This document shows, piece after piece, positions 7,728-17,013 of a DNA stretch of 64,000 nt. Positions within the stretch are counted from its first letter, which is position 1. Each line of letters starts with the position of its first letter. The notes under the pieces were generated by a model. That model was not told the origin of the DNA, did not search any database, and saw only the letters and a program-made list of their open reading frames with translations. Source of the DNA: CASICS01 sp045564455 (GTDB lineage: Bacteria; Pseudomonadota; Gammaproteobacteria; Magnimaribacterales; AG-339-G14); the NCBI GenBank assembly GCA_045564455.1, contig JBJLHG010000002.1, forward strand, positions 248,001 through 312,000, read 5' to 3'. The translations under genes and the position numbers were made by a program.

Positions 7728-10724
7728 TTAGTTATCTTTAAGTATTTTTGCAACTAGCCCTGGCAATTGATTTATTGAAACTTCGTCTTTTTTAATCAAG
7801 CCTTCTACATTTTTATTAAGTAATTCAGCTTGAACATCAGTTAAATCTTTTCCTGAATAAACTAGAACATTAGGTCGATCTTCTTCAGGCTTTAAAGAAA
7901 TTAAATTTTCAAGAAATTCAAAACCGTCCATTCTAGGCATTTCTAAATCTAAAACAATAAGAGATGGATTTTTATCAAGCTTAGTTAAACCATCTTTACC
8001 ATCTTTAGCTAAAATAGGATCATATCCTGCATCAATTAAAGATCTTTTTAAGATGTCTCTAGTATTCGCATCATCATCAACTATGAGAATAGTTTTATTT
8101 TTATCATCGATACCTATTAAACCAGATACAGTTTCAAGAAACTTAGCTCTATCAATTGGTTTGGTTAAATAATCATCAGCTCCTAATGAAGAAGCTAGTT
8201 TTTCTTGAGACATTTGGCTAACCATAACAACAGGAATATCTTTTATTTCCTCGTCAGATTTACATTCTCTTAAAATAGACCAGCCATCTCTGCCCGGCAT
8301 TAAAACATCCAATAAAATGAGCTTAGGATTAAGTTCTCTTATCATTTTTAATCCCTGCTCTCCATCAGTCGCGCCAATTAATCTCATCCCAGCCTTAACG
8401 ACAGTTCTTCTGATTAAATCATGCATAGCGACATCGTCATCAATAAGGATGCAGATATTTTCTTCATTAACATTTTCAGAAATCCCATCCTCTAACTCTT
8501 TTTGATCAGATGAAACTCTCGGAACGCAGATATTAAAAACAGAGCCTTTGCCTTTTTCACTAGAGACGTTTACCTCACCACCCATAAGTTCCGCAAACCT
8601 TTTGCTGATTGGTAAACCTAAGCCAGTTCCGCCATGAGTAGCTGAAGTTGATCTTTCAGCTTGCGTATACTCTTCAAAAACTTTTGCCACTCCTTCTGCA
8701 CTCATTCCTTCGCCATCATCAGTTACTTTAAACTCAATCATTTCAATTTCATCTTTTGTTATAGAACTTACATCTAATGTAACTAAGCCATTTTTAGTAA
8801 ATTTAAATGCATTACTTAAAAAGTTAGTTACACATTGCCTTAATTTTGTTTCATCTTGAGTCATTGAGCCAATGGCATCTTGTATATTAATTACAAAGCC
8901 ATTGTCATTTTTTGAAGCAAGAGGAGCATTCACATCTTTCAAAGTTTCTACTAACTTTTCAATTTCAAAGCTAGTTAGATAAAGCTCCATTTTCCCTGCT
9001 TCAATTTTAGAAAGATCTAACACATTATTAATCAAAGATAATAGATGAGTTCCTGCTGAGGTAATTTTTTGTAAATCCGGCATTAGATCTTCGTAACCTA
9101 AATCTTCACATTCTTCGTAAAGCATTTCTCCATAACCTAAAATAGCATTTAAAGGTGTTCTCAATTCATGACTCATATTTGCAAAGAATTTACTTTTTTG
9201 CGCATTAGCTTCTTGAGCTTCATCCCTAGATTCTTCCATTTCTTTTGTTCTAGAATCTATCAAAACTTGAACTTCATCTGCCATTCTTGAAAAAGCTAAA
9301 GTCATTAATTCAACTGATGCATCTTCACTAGAAGCTTCATCACTGCTATCGGCAAGATCTTGCATTTTTTTTATGTCATTTAAGATAAGAGTTCTTGAGT
9401 CTCCTTCAAGTTCATCAGCCAGGATAGACATTTTTTCTATTATTGCTTCATCTCTTTCTTTTCTTCTTCGTGCTTGTTCTTCTCTTATATTTTCCATTTC
9501 TGTTAAATGGCCTCTATAAATTTCTAAGGCTTTTGCTAGCTGACCCACTTCATCATTATCTGATTTCAAAATCCCCTTTCTGTCTGGCATAGTTTTTGAT
9601 AAATCTCCTCCAGTTAGTGCTTCTAATACCTCTATTGCTTTATTTATTGAGCCAAAAGTATTAGCTGAAATTAAAGAAGTAATTAAAATTACCAAAAAAA
9701 TTACTACAAAAATTAAAAAGAAAATTAGATTCAATATGTTGTTTTCTTGAGAGATACTTTCTCGTTCGTCTTTGAAAATAAAGAATTGAGCTTTTTCTGC
9801 TGAAAGATAAGAACTCAAAGGAAGAAGGGTCATGGAAGAACCCAATTCACTATCTCTGATATTAGTTCTATTTCCATAAATAGATAAATATTCCTCTGCT
9901 TTTTTAACAAAAAGACTTAGATCGCTCTCGTCATTGAAAGACGCTTCATCTTCATTATTTAAATCTAATGCGTATCTTGCATAATCGTCTCCTAAAGAAA
10001 TTATTCCCTCTGGAGTTCTTACTGCCGAAATTAGCTCAAACTCATCTCCAAATGTTTCTAAAGATTTTCTAATATCTATTCCCATAACAACAATAGCTTC
10101 AGCATCTCTACCGAAAGCTTTTACAGGAAAAGCCATTGTCTGATTTAAGGTCGATATTTCTTTCTCAGATGAATCAGAAATAGCAGAAAGAGTTCTTCTT
10201 GGTCTTTCGCTTGCATCATTCAAGTAATTTTGAAGATTCTCTGTAAAGTCAGGGTTTGCTTTTGGATTGCACGGATCAATACCAGATAAATCCAAAGCAC
10301 TTCCGCAGTAAAATCTATCTCCATTCGGGTAATAAGCCATAACATAACTTAAATTTCCTTCGTCAAGATCAAACTCAAACATGAGGTCTAACAAATAACT
10401 TGCTTCCCCTGAGTTTTTCTTAGTAATGAACTCAATTAATGGATTGCTATAATCATGATCAGGAGAGGAAAGCTCCTCTTCTGGATAAATTTCATTTTCT
10501 GGATCCCAAAAAGTTCCTCTTTCTCCAGAAGGAAGCCAACTGGAAATAGGATCAAAAGATGTCTCAAGAGTTTGAAACCATGCAGCCTCATACGTTGTAA
10601 CTAAAGATTCAGATGAAAATTCCCTTTGAGTATCTTCTCTCCATGAGTAAAGACCATAAAGGATAGACGCTAGAAGGATATTTCCTGCTAGTCCGATTAA
10701 AATCAGAGTAGTTCGAATACGCAT
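7728..10724 (-). CDS. hybrid sensor histidine kinase with two receivers
   Basis: A 998-residue membrane kinase. Seen in order: TM near 7-26; periplasmic sensor region to about 328; TM near 331-354; HAMP-like segment to about 405; coiled coil; HisKA with phospho-His519 in NMSHELRTPLNAI; HATPase with NFLSNAFKF, DDGEGM and GGTGLGLPI; a first receiver with Asp806 (LLDVLMPGRDG); and a second with Asp926 (VLDLEMPRMDG). All catalytic boxes look intact. I do not recognise the sensor domain, which includes cysteines at 140 and 152. The gene follows the TonB-C-domain gene and converges on the response regulator. Confidence 0.95.
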   Translation of the reverse strand: MRIRTTLILIGLAGNILLASILYGLYSWREDTQREFSSESLVTTYEAAWFQTLETSFDPISSWLPSGERGTFWDPENEIYPEEELSSPDHDYSNPLIEFITKKNSGEASYLLDLMFEFDLDEGNLSYVMAYYPNGDRFYCGSALDLSGIDPCNPKANPDFTENLQNYLNDASERPRRTLSAISDSSEKEISTLNQTMAFPVKAFGRDAEAIVVMGIDIRKSLETFGDEFELISAVRTPEGIISLGDDYARYALDLNNEDEASFNDESDLSLFVKKAEEYLSIYGNRTNIRDSELGSSMTLLPLSSYLSAEKAQFFIFKDERESISQENNILNLIFFLIFVVIFLVILITSLISANTFGSINKAIEVLEALTGGDLSKTMPDRKGILKSDNDEVGQLAKALEIYRGHLTEMENIREEQARRRKERDEAIIEKMSILADELEGDSRTLILNDIKKMQDLADSSDEASSEDASVELMTLAFSRMADEVQVLIDSRTKEMEESRDEAQEANAQKSKFFANMSHELRTPLNAILGYGEMLYEECEDLGYEDLMPDLQKITSAGTHLLSLINNVLDLSKIEAGKMELYLTSFEIEKLVETLKDVNAPLASKNDNGFVINIQDAIGSMTQDETKLRQCVTNFLSNAFKFTKNGLVTLDVSSITKDEIEMIEFKVTDDGEGMSAEGVAKVFEEYTQAERSTSATHGGTGLGLPISKRFAELMGGEVNVSSEKGKGSVFNICVPRVSSDQKELEDGISENVNEENICILIDDDVAMHDLIRRTVVKAGMRLIGATDGEQGLKMIRELNPKLILLDVLMPGRDGWSILRECKSDEEIKDIPVVMVSQMSQEKLASSLGADDYLTKPIDRAKFLETVSGLIGIDDKNKTILIVDDDANTRDILKRSLIDAGYDPILAKDGKDGLTKLDKNPSLIVLDLEMPRMDGFEFLENLISLKPEEDRPNVLVYSGKDLTDVQAELLNKNVEGLIKKDEVSINQLPGLVAKILKDN

Positions 10725-10752
10725 CTAGCGTCCTGTATTAGTAAAAAAAGAT

Positions 10753-11142
10753 TTACTGAACTTTAAAGACCATCTTTACTTGGACATCATTAACTTTCAC
10801 AGATACTCCTTCATAAACAGGAGGCTCATATAAGTATTTTCTTATAGATTTCATTGCTGCTCTTTCAAACAAACCTGCAGGTTCACTCTCAACAACATAA
10901 GGGTCTATAACTGATCCATCAGTATCGATATCAAACTCAACAAGAACATAACCATCTTTAGCAAGTCTCAAGGCTTTCCTTGGAAATTTTGCCGGTTGAG
11001 AATAAATTCTTTTAACCTCTAATTCGACCTTATCATCTTCTCCAACGTAGCCTGATTCAGCAAAAGACGATGTTGTAAAAACTATAATTAGAGCGCTGAA
11101 AAGAATTGCTTCAATATTCATTTTCTTTAATAAACTTATCAT
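10753..11142 (-). CDS. secreted TonB C-terminal-domain protein
   Basis: About 129 residues from the chosen start. An N-terminal signal peptide (FSALIIVFTTSSFAES) is followed directly by a TonB C-terminal fold: KYPR-like AKFPRKALRLAKDGYVLVEF, DTDGSVIDPYVVESEP, FERAAMKSIRKYLYEPP, VKVNDVQVKMVFKV. There is no proline-rich spacer and no obvious permanent membrane anchor, so it is unlikely to be a standard TonB energy transducer. The ATG at 11142 is preferred because AGGAG sits 5 bases upstream; a longer frame reaches 11226. It is 28 bases before the hybrid kinase gene on the same strand, suggesting a joint role. Confidence 0.82.
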   Translation of the reverse strand: MISLLKKMNIEAILFSALIIVFTTSSFAESGYVGEDDKVELEVKRIYSQPAKFPRKALRLAKDGYVLVEFDIDTDGSVIDPYVVESEPAGLFERAAMKSIRKYLYEPPVYEGVSVKVNDVQVKMVFKVQ

Positions 11143-11147
11143 TTGAT

Positions 11148-11152
11148 CTCCT
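11148..11152 (-). promoter_or_regulatory. ribosome binding site that sets the TonB-C protein start
   Basis: The minus strand reads AGGAG five bases before the ATG at 11142. The longer in-frame start at 11226 lacks such a site and would place 28 unsupported residues before the signal peptide. Confidence 0.7.
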
Positions 11153-11203
11153 GGATAAAAAAACATTATAAATCGGATGTATTTCCACGTAAAATCATTA
11201 TTT

Positions 11204-11602
11204 ATGGACAGAGTAATAGGAGGCATGCTTTTAAATCAGAGATACTGGGATATTTTTTCAGTATCAGGAAATGATTCTGTCAAAAAAGCTTGCCAAATAA
11301 TGGATGAGAAAAAGATAGGAGCACTGCTGGTACATTGTGATGAAACTGGCGACACTCAAGATTTAAAAGGGATTTTAACTGAAAGAGATATTGTAGAACT
11401 TATTTCTAGAAAAGACGTTGATATAGAAGATTTTAAAGTTCAAGACATAATGTCAGAAAATATAATTAGTATTACATCGGCAGAAACTGCAGGGGATGCA
11501 TTAAATCTCATGATTGAAAATCAAATTAGACACCTGGCCGTCATGGAAAATAAAAAATTAATAGGTGTTCTTTCTATGAGAGACATTTTAAAGAAAAATT
11601 AA
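11204..11602 (+). CDS. CBS-domain pair protein
   Basis: A protein of about 132 residues made of two CBS repeats: SVKKACQIMDEKKIGALLV...GILTERDIV and then VQDIMSENIISI...IRHLAVMENKKLIGVLSMRDIL. Such pairs bind adenine nucleotides and usually regulate a partner. The start is uncertain: in-frame ATGs lie at 11177, 11204 and 11225. An AGGAGG at 11218-11223 is too close to the last ATG to serve it, and 11177 would add residues outside the fold. The stop TAA shares bases with the convergent nadB stop. Confidence 0.85.
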   Translation: MDRVIGGMLLNQRYWDIFSVSGNDSVKKACQIMDEKKIGALLVHCDETGDTQDLKGILTERDIVELISRKDVDIEDFKVQDIMSENIISITSAETAGDALNLMIENQIRHLAVMENKKLIGVLSMRDILKKN

Positions 11603-13167
11603 AAATTTAATTCTTTATTATTTATTAAAGAAGGAGACGGACTTTTTAATTTATCAGGATAATCGCTAGTAAAATGCAGACCTCTACTCTCATGCCTTTG
11701 GCTAGCACTTTCTATTACAATCCTAGCAACTAAAACAAGATTTCTTAGCTCTATAAAGTCAGAGCTAATCTCATAATTGCTATAAAAATCCTCTACCTCT
11801 TTGTGAATAAGTTTTATTTTTTCTTTTGCTTTTTTTAATCTATCGTTGCTTCTCACAACTCCAACATAATCCCACATCAAACGTCTAGTAGCATCCCAAT
11901 TATGAGATATGAGAACATTTTCTCCTGCAGTAATAACTTTTGAATTATCCCATTCAGGTAAATCATCTGTTAAACAAATAAAATTTTTTTTTATGTCTGA
12001 GGCCGCTGATTTAGCGAAAACTATGCACTCTAATAAAGAGTTACTTGCCATTCTATTAGCTCCATGAAGACCAGTACAAGAAGTTTCTCCAATTACATAT
12101 AATGAACTAATATTGGTTTTTCCATTCAAATCAGTTTTGACTCCACCGCAAGTATAGTGAGCTGCAGGGACTACAGGGATAGGTTCTTTGGTAATATCAA
12201 ATCCAAACTCCATACATTTTTTATATATAGAAGGGAAAGATTTTTTAACTTGATCTCTTTCTTTGTGACTAATGTCTAAATAAACACAATCTTTACCAGT
12301 TTTCTTCATTTCTTCATCAATAGATCTTGATACAACATCTCTAGGAGCAAGTTCTTCTCGAGTGTCATAATTTTTCATAAACTCTTCATTTTTGTGATTC
12401 ACTAGTTTTGCTCCTTCACCTCTTAAAGCCTCACTAATTAAAAAAGATTTAGCTTTTGGGTGAAAAAGACAAGTTGGGTGAAACTGATTAAATTCCATAT
12501 TTGATAATGTACAGCCAGCTCGCCAGGCAAGTGCAAAACCATCACCACTAGCGCCATCAGGATTGCTGGTGTAGAGATAAATTTTACTAGCTCCACCTGT
12601 AGCAAGTATTGTGGAGCCAGCAGAGATTGTTATAACTTCTTCTTTTTCTTTATTAAAAACATAAGCTCCTTTGCAAATTTCATCAGAAGTAATTAAATCC
12701 ACCGCGAGATGATTTTCTAAAATTGTAATGTTTTTATTTTTTAGGACTTTTGCAGCAAGAGAATCAGAAACTTCGCGTCCTGTTGTGTCTGCTGCATGAA
12801 TAACTCTCCGGTGTGAATGTCCTCCTTCCCGAGTTAGATGAAAGTCTTCGCCATTGTCATTTTTAGTAAAACTTACACCCGAATCAATTAACCACTTTAT
12901 CGCTGATTTACCATTCTCAATACAAAATCTTACAGCTTTCTCGTCGCAAAGATCATCGCCAGCAATTAAAGTGTCTTTGATATGACTTTCAGTAGTGTCA
13001 TCTTTAGCAAGAACTGCTGCAATTCCTCCTTGAGCATACCAAGTTGAACTATCTACAAAAGTTTCTTTAGATATCAATATAACTCTGAAATCATTTGCTA
13101 ATTCCAAAGCAGCAGTCAAACCTGCTGCGCCACTTCCAATGATTAGAACTTCGGTATTTATTTTCAT
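11599..13167 (-). CDS. nadB: L-aspartate oxidase
   Basis: FAD enzyme that oxidises L-aspartate to iminoaspartate, the first step of de novo NAD synthesis. Seen: dinucleotide motif GSGAAGL, the STWYAQGGIAAV substrate loop, HRRVIHAADTTG, FNQFHPT, RGEGAKLV, AAHYTCGGV and the FAD-terminal LHGANRMASNSLLE. Length of 522 residues fits the family. The ATG at 13167 is preferred; it begins 1 base after the stop of the upstream small membrane protein. A TTG at 13197 would add 10 residues. nadA and nadC are not in the window. Confidence 0.95.
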   Translation of the reverse strand: MKINTEVLIIGSGAAGLTAALELANDFRVILISKETFVDSSTWYAQGGIAAVLAKDDTTESHIKDTLIAGDDLCDEKAVRFCIENGKSAIKWLIDSGVSFTKNDNGEDFHLTREGGHSHRRVIHAADTTGREVSDSLAAKVLKNKNITILENHLAVDLITSDEICKGAYVFNKEKEEVITISAGSTILATGGASKIYLYTSNPDGASGDGFALAWRAGCTLSNMEFNQFHPTCLFHPKAKSFLISEALRGEGAKLVNHKNEEFMKNYDTREELAPRDVVSRSIDEEMKKTGKDCVYLDISHKERDQVKKSFPSIYKKCMEFGFDITKEPIPVVPAAHYTCGGVKTDLNGKTNISSLYVIGETSCTGLHGANRMASNSLLECIVFAKSAASDIKKNFICLTDDLPEWDNSKVITAGENVLISHNWDATRRLMWDYVGVVRSNDRLKKAKEKIKLIHKEVEDFYSNYEISSDFIELRNLVLVARIVIESASQRHESRGLHFTSDYPDKLKSPSPSLINNKELNF

Positions 13168-13168
13168 T

Positions 13169-13378
13169 TTATACAAATAGTCTGACGAGGAACCCAATTA
13201 TCAAAATAGAGACCATAACTATTAGAAAATATTTAAAAAAAGGAGATCTTCTTTTATTCCAATTTATTCTATCTGTCCTATTTCTTTGTTTAGCTGATGC
13301 TCTTAGAGGTCCAAGAAGAAAAAAAACTCCTAGAGAAATGAATATTAAAAGTCCAAAAAATATAGTGTTAAAGTCCAC
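13169..13378 (-). CDS. small two-TM membrane protein of unknown function
   Basis: A 69-residue protein with hydrophobic segments near 5-25 and 49-68, joined by a basic loop (KQRNRTDRINWNKRRS) that should be cytoplasmic. I do not recognise the family. The start abuts the end of the BI-1/YccA-like gene and the stop lies 1 base before nadB, so it is very likely translated as part of that operon. Confidence 0.7.
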   Translation of the reverse strand: MDFNTIFFGLLIFISLGVFFLLGPLRASAKQRNRTDRINWNKRRSPFFKYFLIVMVSILIIGFLVRLFV

Positions 13379-14151
13379 TAGCGACTTCTTAATTTAGATA
13401 GAAGTCTTAACATTTCTAAATATAACCAGATTAAAGTTACCATAAGAGAGAATGCTCCGAACCACTCCATATACTTAGGTGCGCCTTGTTCGGCACCTTG
13501 TTCAATGAAATCAAAATCAAGAACTAAATTCAATGCCGCAATAGCTACAACAAAAAGACTAAAACCAATTCCAAAAAGTCCATTTGAATGAATAAAGCCA
13601 ATACTAGAACCAAACATATTCATTACCATACTGACAACATATAAGAGGCCAATTCCCATAGTTGCTGAAACAATCATCAATCTGAAGTTTTCTGTAGGCT
13701 TTATAACTCCTGTTTTGTACAAAACAAGTAACGAGGCTAGTGTTCCTAAGGTTAAACCTACTGCTTGAATAACTATTCCAGGAAATTGAAGTTCAAATAT
13801 TGCAGATATTGCTCCTAAAAATAATCCCTGAGAAAGTGCATATAAAGGAGCTGTAATTGGAGCCCAGGTTTTTTTAAAAATTGTAGCTAATGCAAATACG
13901 AATCCAAAAATTGCTCCACCTATTGCAATTGGCATGACTGTTTCTGGCAAGCCAGTAGAAAAAAACTGGTTCCAGGTATAAGAAGCAGTTAAGACAACAA
14001 GAAAAAGTAATATTCCTGTTTTATTCACCGTACCTTGCAGACTCATTGTATTTCCAGATAAAGCATCTGGGGTAAAGTTTGAAAATGTAGCGTCGTTCAT
14101 CGAAGGATTTCCTGATCTTCCGAACATTTTTAATGCGTTGTGTTTTGACAT
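13378..14151 (-). CDS. Bax inhibitor-1/YccA-type integral membrane protein
   Basis: A 257-residue protein with about seven hydrophobic segments. A soluble N-terminus of about 45 residues starts MSKHNALKMFGRSGNPSMN. The GLFLGAISAIFE segment and late FDFIEQGAEQGAPKYMEWFGAFSLMVTLIWLYLEMLRLL region match the COG4760 branch of the BI-1 superfamily. These proteins are proposed ion-leak channels or stress-related membrane proteins; the precise role here is unknown. It is the first gene of the minus-strand run leading to nadB. Confidence 0.85.
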   Translation of the reverse strand: MSKHNALKMFGRSGNPSMNDATFSNFTPDALSGNTMSLQGTVNKTGILLFLVVLTASYTWNQFFSTGLPETVMPIAIGGAIFGFVFALATIFKKTWAPITAPLYALSQGLFLGAISAIFELQFPGIVIQAVGLTLGTLASLLVLYKTGVIKPTENFRLMIVSATMGIGLLYVVSMVMNMFGSSIGFIHSNGLFGIGFSLFVVAIAALNLVLDFDFIEQGAEQGAPKYMEWFGAFSLMVTLIWLYLEMLRLLSKLRSR

Positions 14152-14208
14152 AATTTGCTCTAGTTTTAGTTGTTTAAATATTATTTTATATCAAGTTATT
14201 AAAAATAA

Positions 14209-14802
14209 TTAAGGTATTAGCCAATTACTATCAAGATTTCCATTTGACCAGTCAAAAGAAGATCTTCTATGGCCGGAGCCTTTTAGATATAAAAATTCTA
14301 AATAATCAAATTCAAAGATAATTACAGAAAAATTTTTATAACCCTCTTCTATTTCTGTTTCTTCTTTAACTATATCGAATTCATCTGGAATAGAAATTTT
14401 CTCTCCAGGTGCGCCTTTTACCGAATAGCACATTTTTGACATTTCTCTTGATTGATTCCAAGCATTTTTTGTTATCTCATTATCATGATGAATTGATGAA
14501 GAACCAGTTAATCTGATCTGAATCTTTAAAGAAGGGTCATAACCATGAATAGTTGAAATAGACTTTTTGTCTATTTGATTTATTTTTCTTGAACGACTAT
14601 CTGTATGAAATCTTAAAATTCTTTTTTCTTTCTCAAACTCTCTCAAAACTACTGTTCTTGAAGATATTTTATTATCTTCTAATGTTGATAAGGTGGGTGT
14701 GTGAAACAAAGATTTGCTATCATCGACAGCACTTGAAAATATATTCTCAGCTTCTGATAGAGTTAAATCTAAAGAGTTATAAAAGTTTGCTTTTTCGGTC
14801 AC
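14209..14802 (-). CDS. pyridoxamine 5'-phosphate oxidase-like FMN protein
   Basis: A 197-residue split-barrel flavin-binding protein. Seen: SSRTVVLREFEKEKRILRFHTDSRSRKINQI, a PNPOx-type FMN-phosphate segment (read in pieces), the IQIRLTGSSSIHHD strand and a C-terminal HRRSSFDW that resembles the substrate-side RxxRxxW of the family. It is closer to the COG5135-type PNPOx-like proteins than to canonical PdxH, so a role in vitamin B6 metabolism is possible but not established. It is divergent from uvrD across a 42-base gap. Confidence 0.78.
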   Translation of the reverse strand: MTEKANFYNSLDLTLSEAENIFSSAVDDSKSLFHTPTLSTLEDNKISSRTVVLREFEKEKRILRFHTDSRSRKINQIDKKSISTIHGYDPSLKIQIRLTGSSSIHHDNEITKNAWNQSREMSKMCYSVKGAPGEKISIPDEFDIVKEETEIEEGYKNFSVIIFEFDYLEFLYLKGSGHRRSSFDWSNGNLDSNWLIP

Positions 14803-14844
14803 GTTATTTATTTCAATTAATATATCTAGCTTAAACTACTAATA

Positions 14845-17013
14845 ATGGATATCTCATATATTTTAGACGATTTAAACCCTATTCAACGTGAAGCAGTCAC
14901 AGAAGAATTACCTTATTCCTTAGTATTGGCTGGCGCTGGATCAGGAAAGACTAAAGTGATCACTCATAAAGTTGCTTGGCTGTGCAAGGTTAAAGAAATA
15001 AATCCTCTGTCTTTAATGACCGTCACATTTACAAACAAAGCAGCAAAGGAAATGAGGGGAAGAATCGAATCAATTTTAGGCGAGCAACTTAATCAAATGT
15101 GGTGTGGAACTTTCCATGGATTATTTCATAGGATGTTGAAAATGCATTGGCAAGAAGCTGGCTTAGCTAAGTCTTTTTCAATTTTAGATGGTGATGACCA
15201 AAATAGAGTTATCAAAAGAGTCATAAAAAGAATGAATTTAGATGAAGCCACATGGCAACCTAGACAGACTCAATGGTTTATAAATAAACAAAAAGATGAA
15301 GGTAGAAGAATTGCCAAATTACCTAACAAAGCAACTTATGTTGAAGAAAAAATGGCTGATATTTATTTAGAGTATCAAAAAACCTGTGAAGAAGAAGGAG
15401 TCGTAGATTTTGCCGAAATTTTACTTCGTTGCCATGAGATGCTGACAAAAAATCCTGAGCTATTGAGCCACTATCAAAAACGCTTTCAACATATTTTAGT
15501 TGATGAGTTTCAAGACACTAATGAAATCCAATATCTTTTATTGAAGCAATTAGTCGGAAAAGAAGGTGAGATGACTGTGGTTGGAGACGATGACCAGTCA
15601 ATATATAGCTGGCGTGGAGCAAAAAGTTCAAACATTAATAGGTTTATTAAAGACTTTAAAGAAGTTAAAACTTTAAAACTTGAACAAAACTATCGATCTA
15701 CAACGAATATTTTATCAGCTGCAAATGCTGTAATTAGAAATAATCCAGAACGATTAGGAAAAGAGCTATGGACTGAAAAAGAAGAAGGAGAGTTAGTAAA
15801 AATATATAGAGCTTTTAATGAAAGAGATGAAGCTAAATTTATAGTAGATATTATTAAAAGCTGGTTAGACGAAGGTAGAAATTTGTCTGAATGTGCAATT
15901 ATTTATCGATCTAACGCACAATCAAGAATATTAGAGGATTCAATTCTTAGGGCAGATTTGCCTTATAGAATATATGGCGGAGTACGATTTTATGAAAGGT
16001 TAGAAATTAAAAATGCTTTGGCTTATGCAAAATTGGCAATAGATCATGAAAATGATACTGCTTTTGAAAGAATTATAAATGTTCCAACTAGAGGCGTCGG
16101 CGCTAAAACTATGGACCAAATTAGAGAAATTGCTAGAGAAGAAAATTCTTCTCTATGGATTGCAGCAAAAACTTTTGCCGATTCAGCTGGACCTAAAATT
16201 GCTAACTCCTTAAAAACATTTTTTAAATTAATTGAAAACTTCTCAGAAAGTGCTGCCAAAAAAGAAATAGAAGAATTTTTTGAAAATTTAATTGAAAGCT
16301 CTAATTTAAAAAACTTTCATGGGAAAGAACCTGGAGAAAAAGGAAGGTCCAGAGTAGAAAATTTAGAAGAACTTGTTTCGGCCGCCGCAGGCTTTTTCTC
16401 TATTGGTGAAGATGCCGATGATGAAAGATCCCAATTGGAACTATTTTTAGACCAAGCTTCGTTGGATGCTGGAGAAAACCAAGCAGAAGAAAATGAAGAC
16501 GCTATTCAAATGATGACTCTTCATTCTTCAAAAGGGCTGGAGTATGCTTTAGTTTTTATTGCAGGTTGTGAAGAAGGATTATTTCCCCACAAAAGATCGG
16601 CTGAAGATCCTAGGCAGCTAGCAGAAGAAAGAAGGCTATGTTACGTAGGAATGACAAGGGCAATGGAGAGACTTTATTTAACATATGCCGAGGTTAGAAA
16701 CGTTTATGGAGTTGATGGATTTAGTCCAGCTTCAAGATTTTTAAAAGAAATACCTGAAGAGTTTAAATATGAAATTAGAATGGCATCTGAAAATATTAGC
16801 AAATCAAAAAGTTTTTCTCCTAAAATAGTAGGTGGAACAGATCATAAAGTTGGAGGATTCTCTTTAGGCGACAGAGTCGGCCATCCATCTTTTGGAGAAG
16901 GGGTAATTTTAAATTACGAAGGTGATGGATCTAATGCAAGGGTTCAAGTAAATTTCGATCAAGAGGGCACTAAATGGCTAGTTTTAAGTTTTGCAAAGCT
17001 AAACAAAATATAA
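14845..17013 (+). CDS. uvrD: DNA helicase II (UvrD)
   Basis: Superfamily 1A 3'-5' helicase used in nucleotide excision and mismatch repair. The 722-residue protein shows all main motifs: N-terminal LNPIQREAV, Walker A GAGSGKT, TFTNKAAKEM, VDEFQDTN, GDDDQSIYSWRGA, LEQNYRS, MTLHSSKGLEY and YVGMTRAMERLYL. The C-terminal Tudor-like module (VGHPSFGEGVI, near residue 675) is the UvrD/PcrA type rather than Rep. Its last 40 bases overlap the TRAP binding-protein gene in another frame. Confidence 0.96.
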   Translation: MDISYILDDLNPIQREAVTEELPYSLVLAGAGSGKTKVITHKVAWLCKVKEINPLSLMTVTFTNKAAKEMRGRIESILGEQLNQMWCGTFHGLFHRMLKMHWQEAGLAKSFSILDGDDQNRVIKRVIKRMNLDEATWQPRQTQWFINKQKDEGRRIAKLPNKATYVEEKMADIYLEYQKTCEEEGVVDFAEILLRCHEMLTKNPELLSHYQKRFQHILVDEFQDTNEIQYLLLKQLVGKEGEMTVVGDDDQSIYSWRGAKSSNINRFIKDFKEVKTLKLEQNYRSTTNILSAANAVIRNNPERLGKELWTEKEEGELVKIYRAFNERDEAKFIVDIIKSWLDEGRNLSECAIIYRSNAQSRILEDSILRADLPYRIYGGVRFYERLEIKNALAYAKLAIDHENDTAFERIINVPTRGVGAKTMDQIREIAREENSSLWIAAKTFADSAGPKIANSLKTFFKLIENFSESAAKKEIEEFFENLIESSNLKNFHGKEPGEKGRSRVENLEELVSAAAGFFSIGEDADDERSQLELFLDQASLDAGENQAEENEDAIQMMTLHSSKGLEYALVFIAGCEEGLFPHKRSAEDPRQLAEERRLCYVGMTRAMERLYLTYAEVRNVYGVDGFSPASRFLKEIPEEFKYEIRMASENISKSKSFSPKIVGGTDHKVGGFSLGDRVGHPSFGEGVILNYEGDGSNARVQVNFDQEGTKWLVLSFAKLNKI
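16963..16967 (+). promoter_or_regulatory. ribosome site inside the uvrD end, setting the TRAP protein start
   Basis: GAGGG lies six bases before the ATG at 16974, inside the uvrD coding region. It supports the unusually long 40-base overlap between uvrD and the TRAP binding-protein gene rather than a later start, and the signal peptide needs this start. Confidence 0.65.

Noticed and set aside
11143..11226. Extended start of the TonB C-terminal-domain protein
   Set aside because: The extra residues precede the signal peptide, and the AGGAG at 11148-11152 fits the ATG at 11142.
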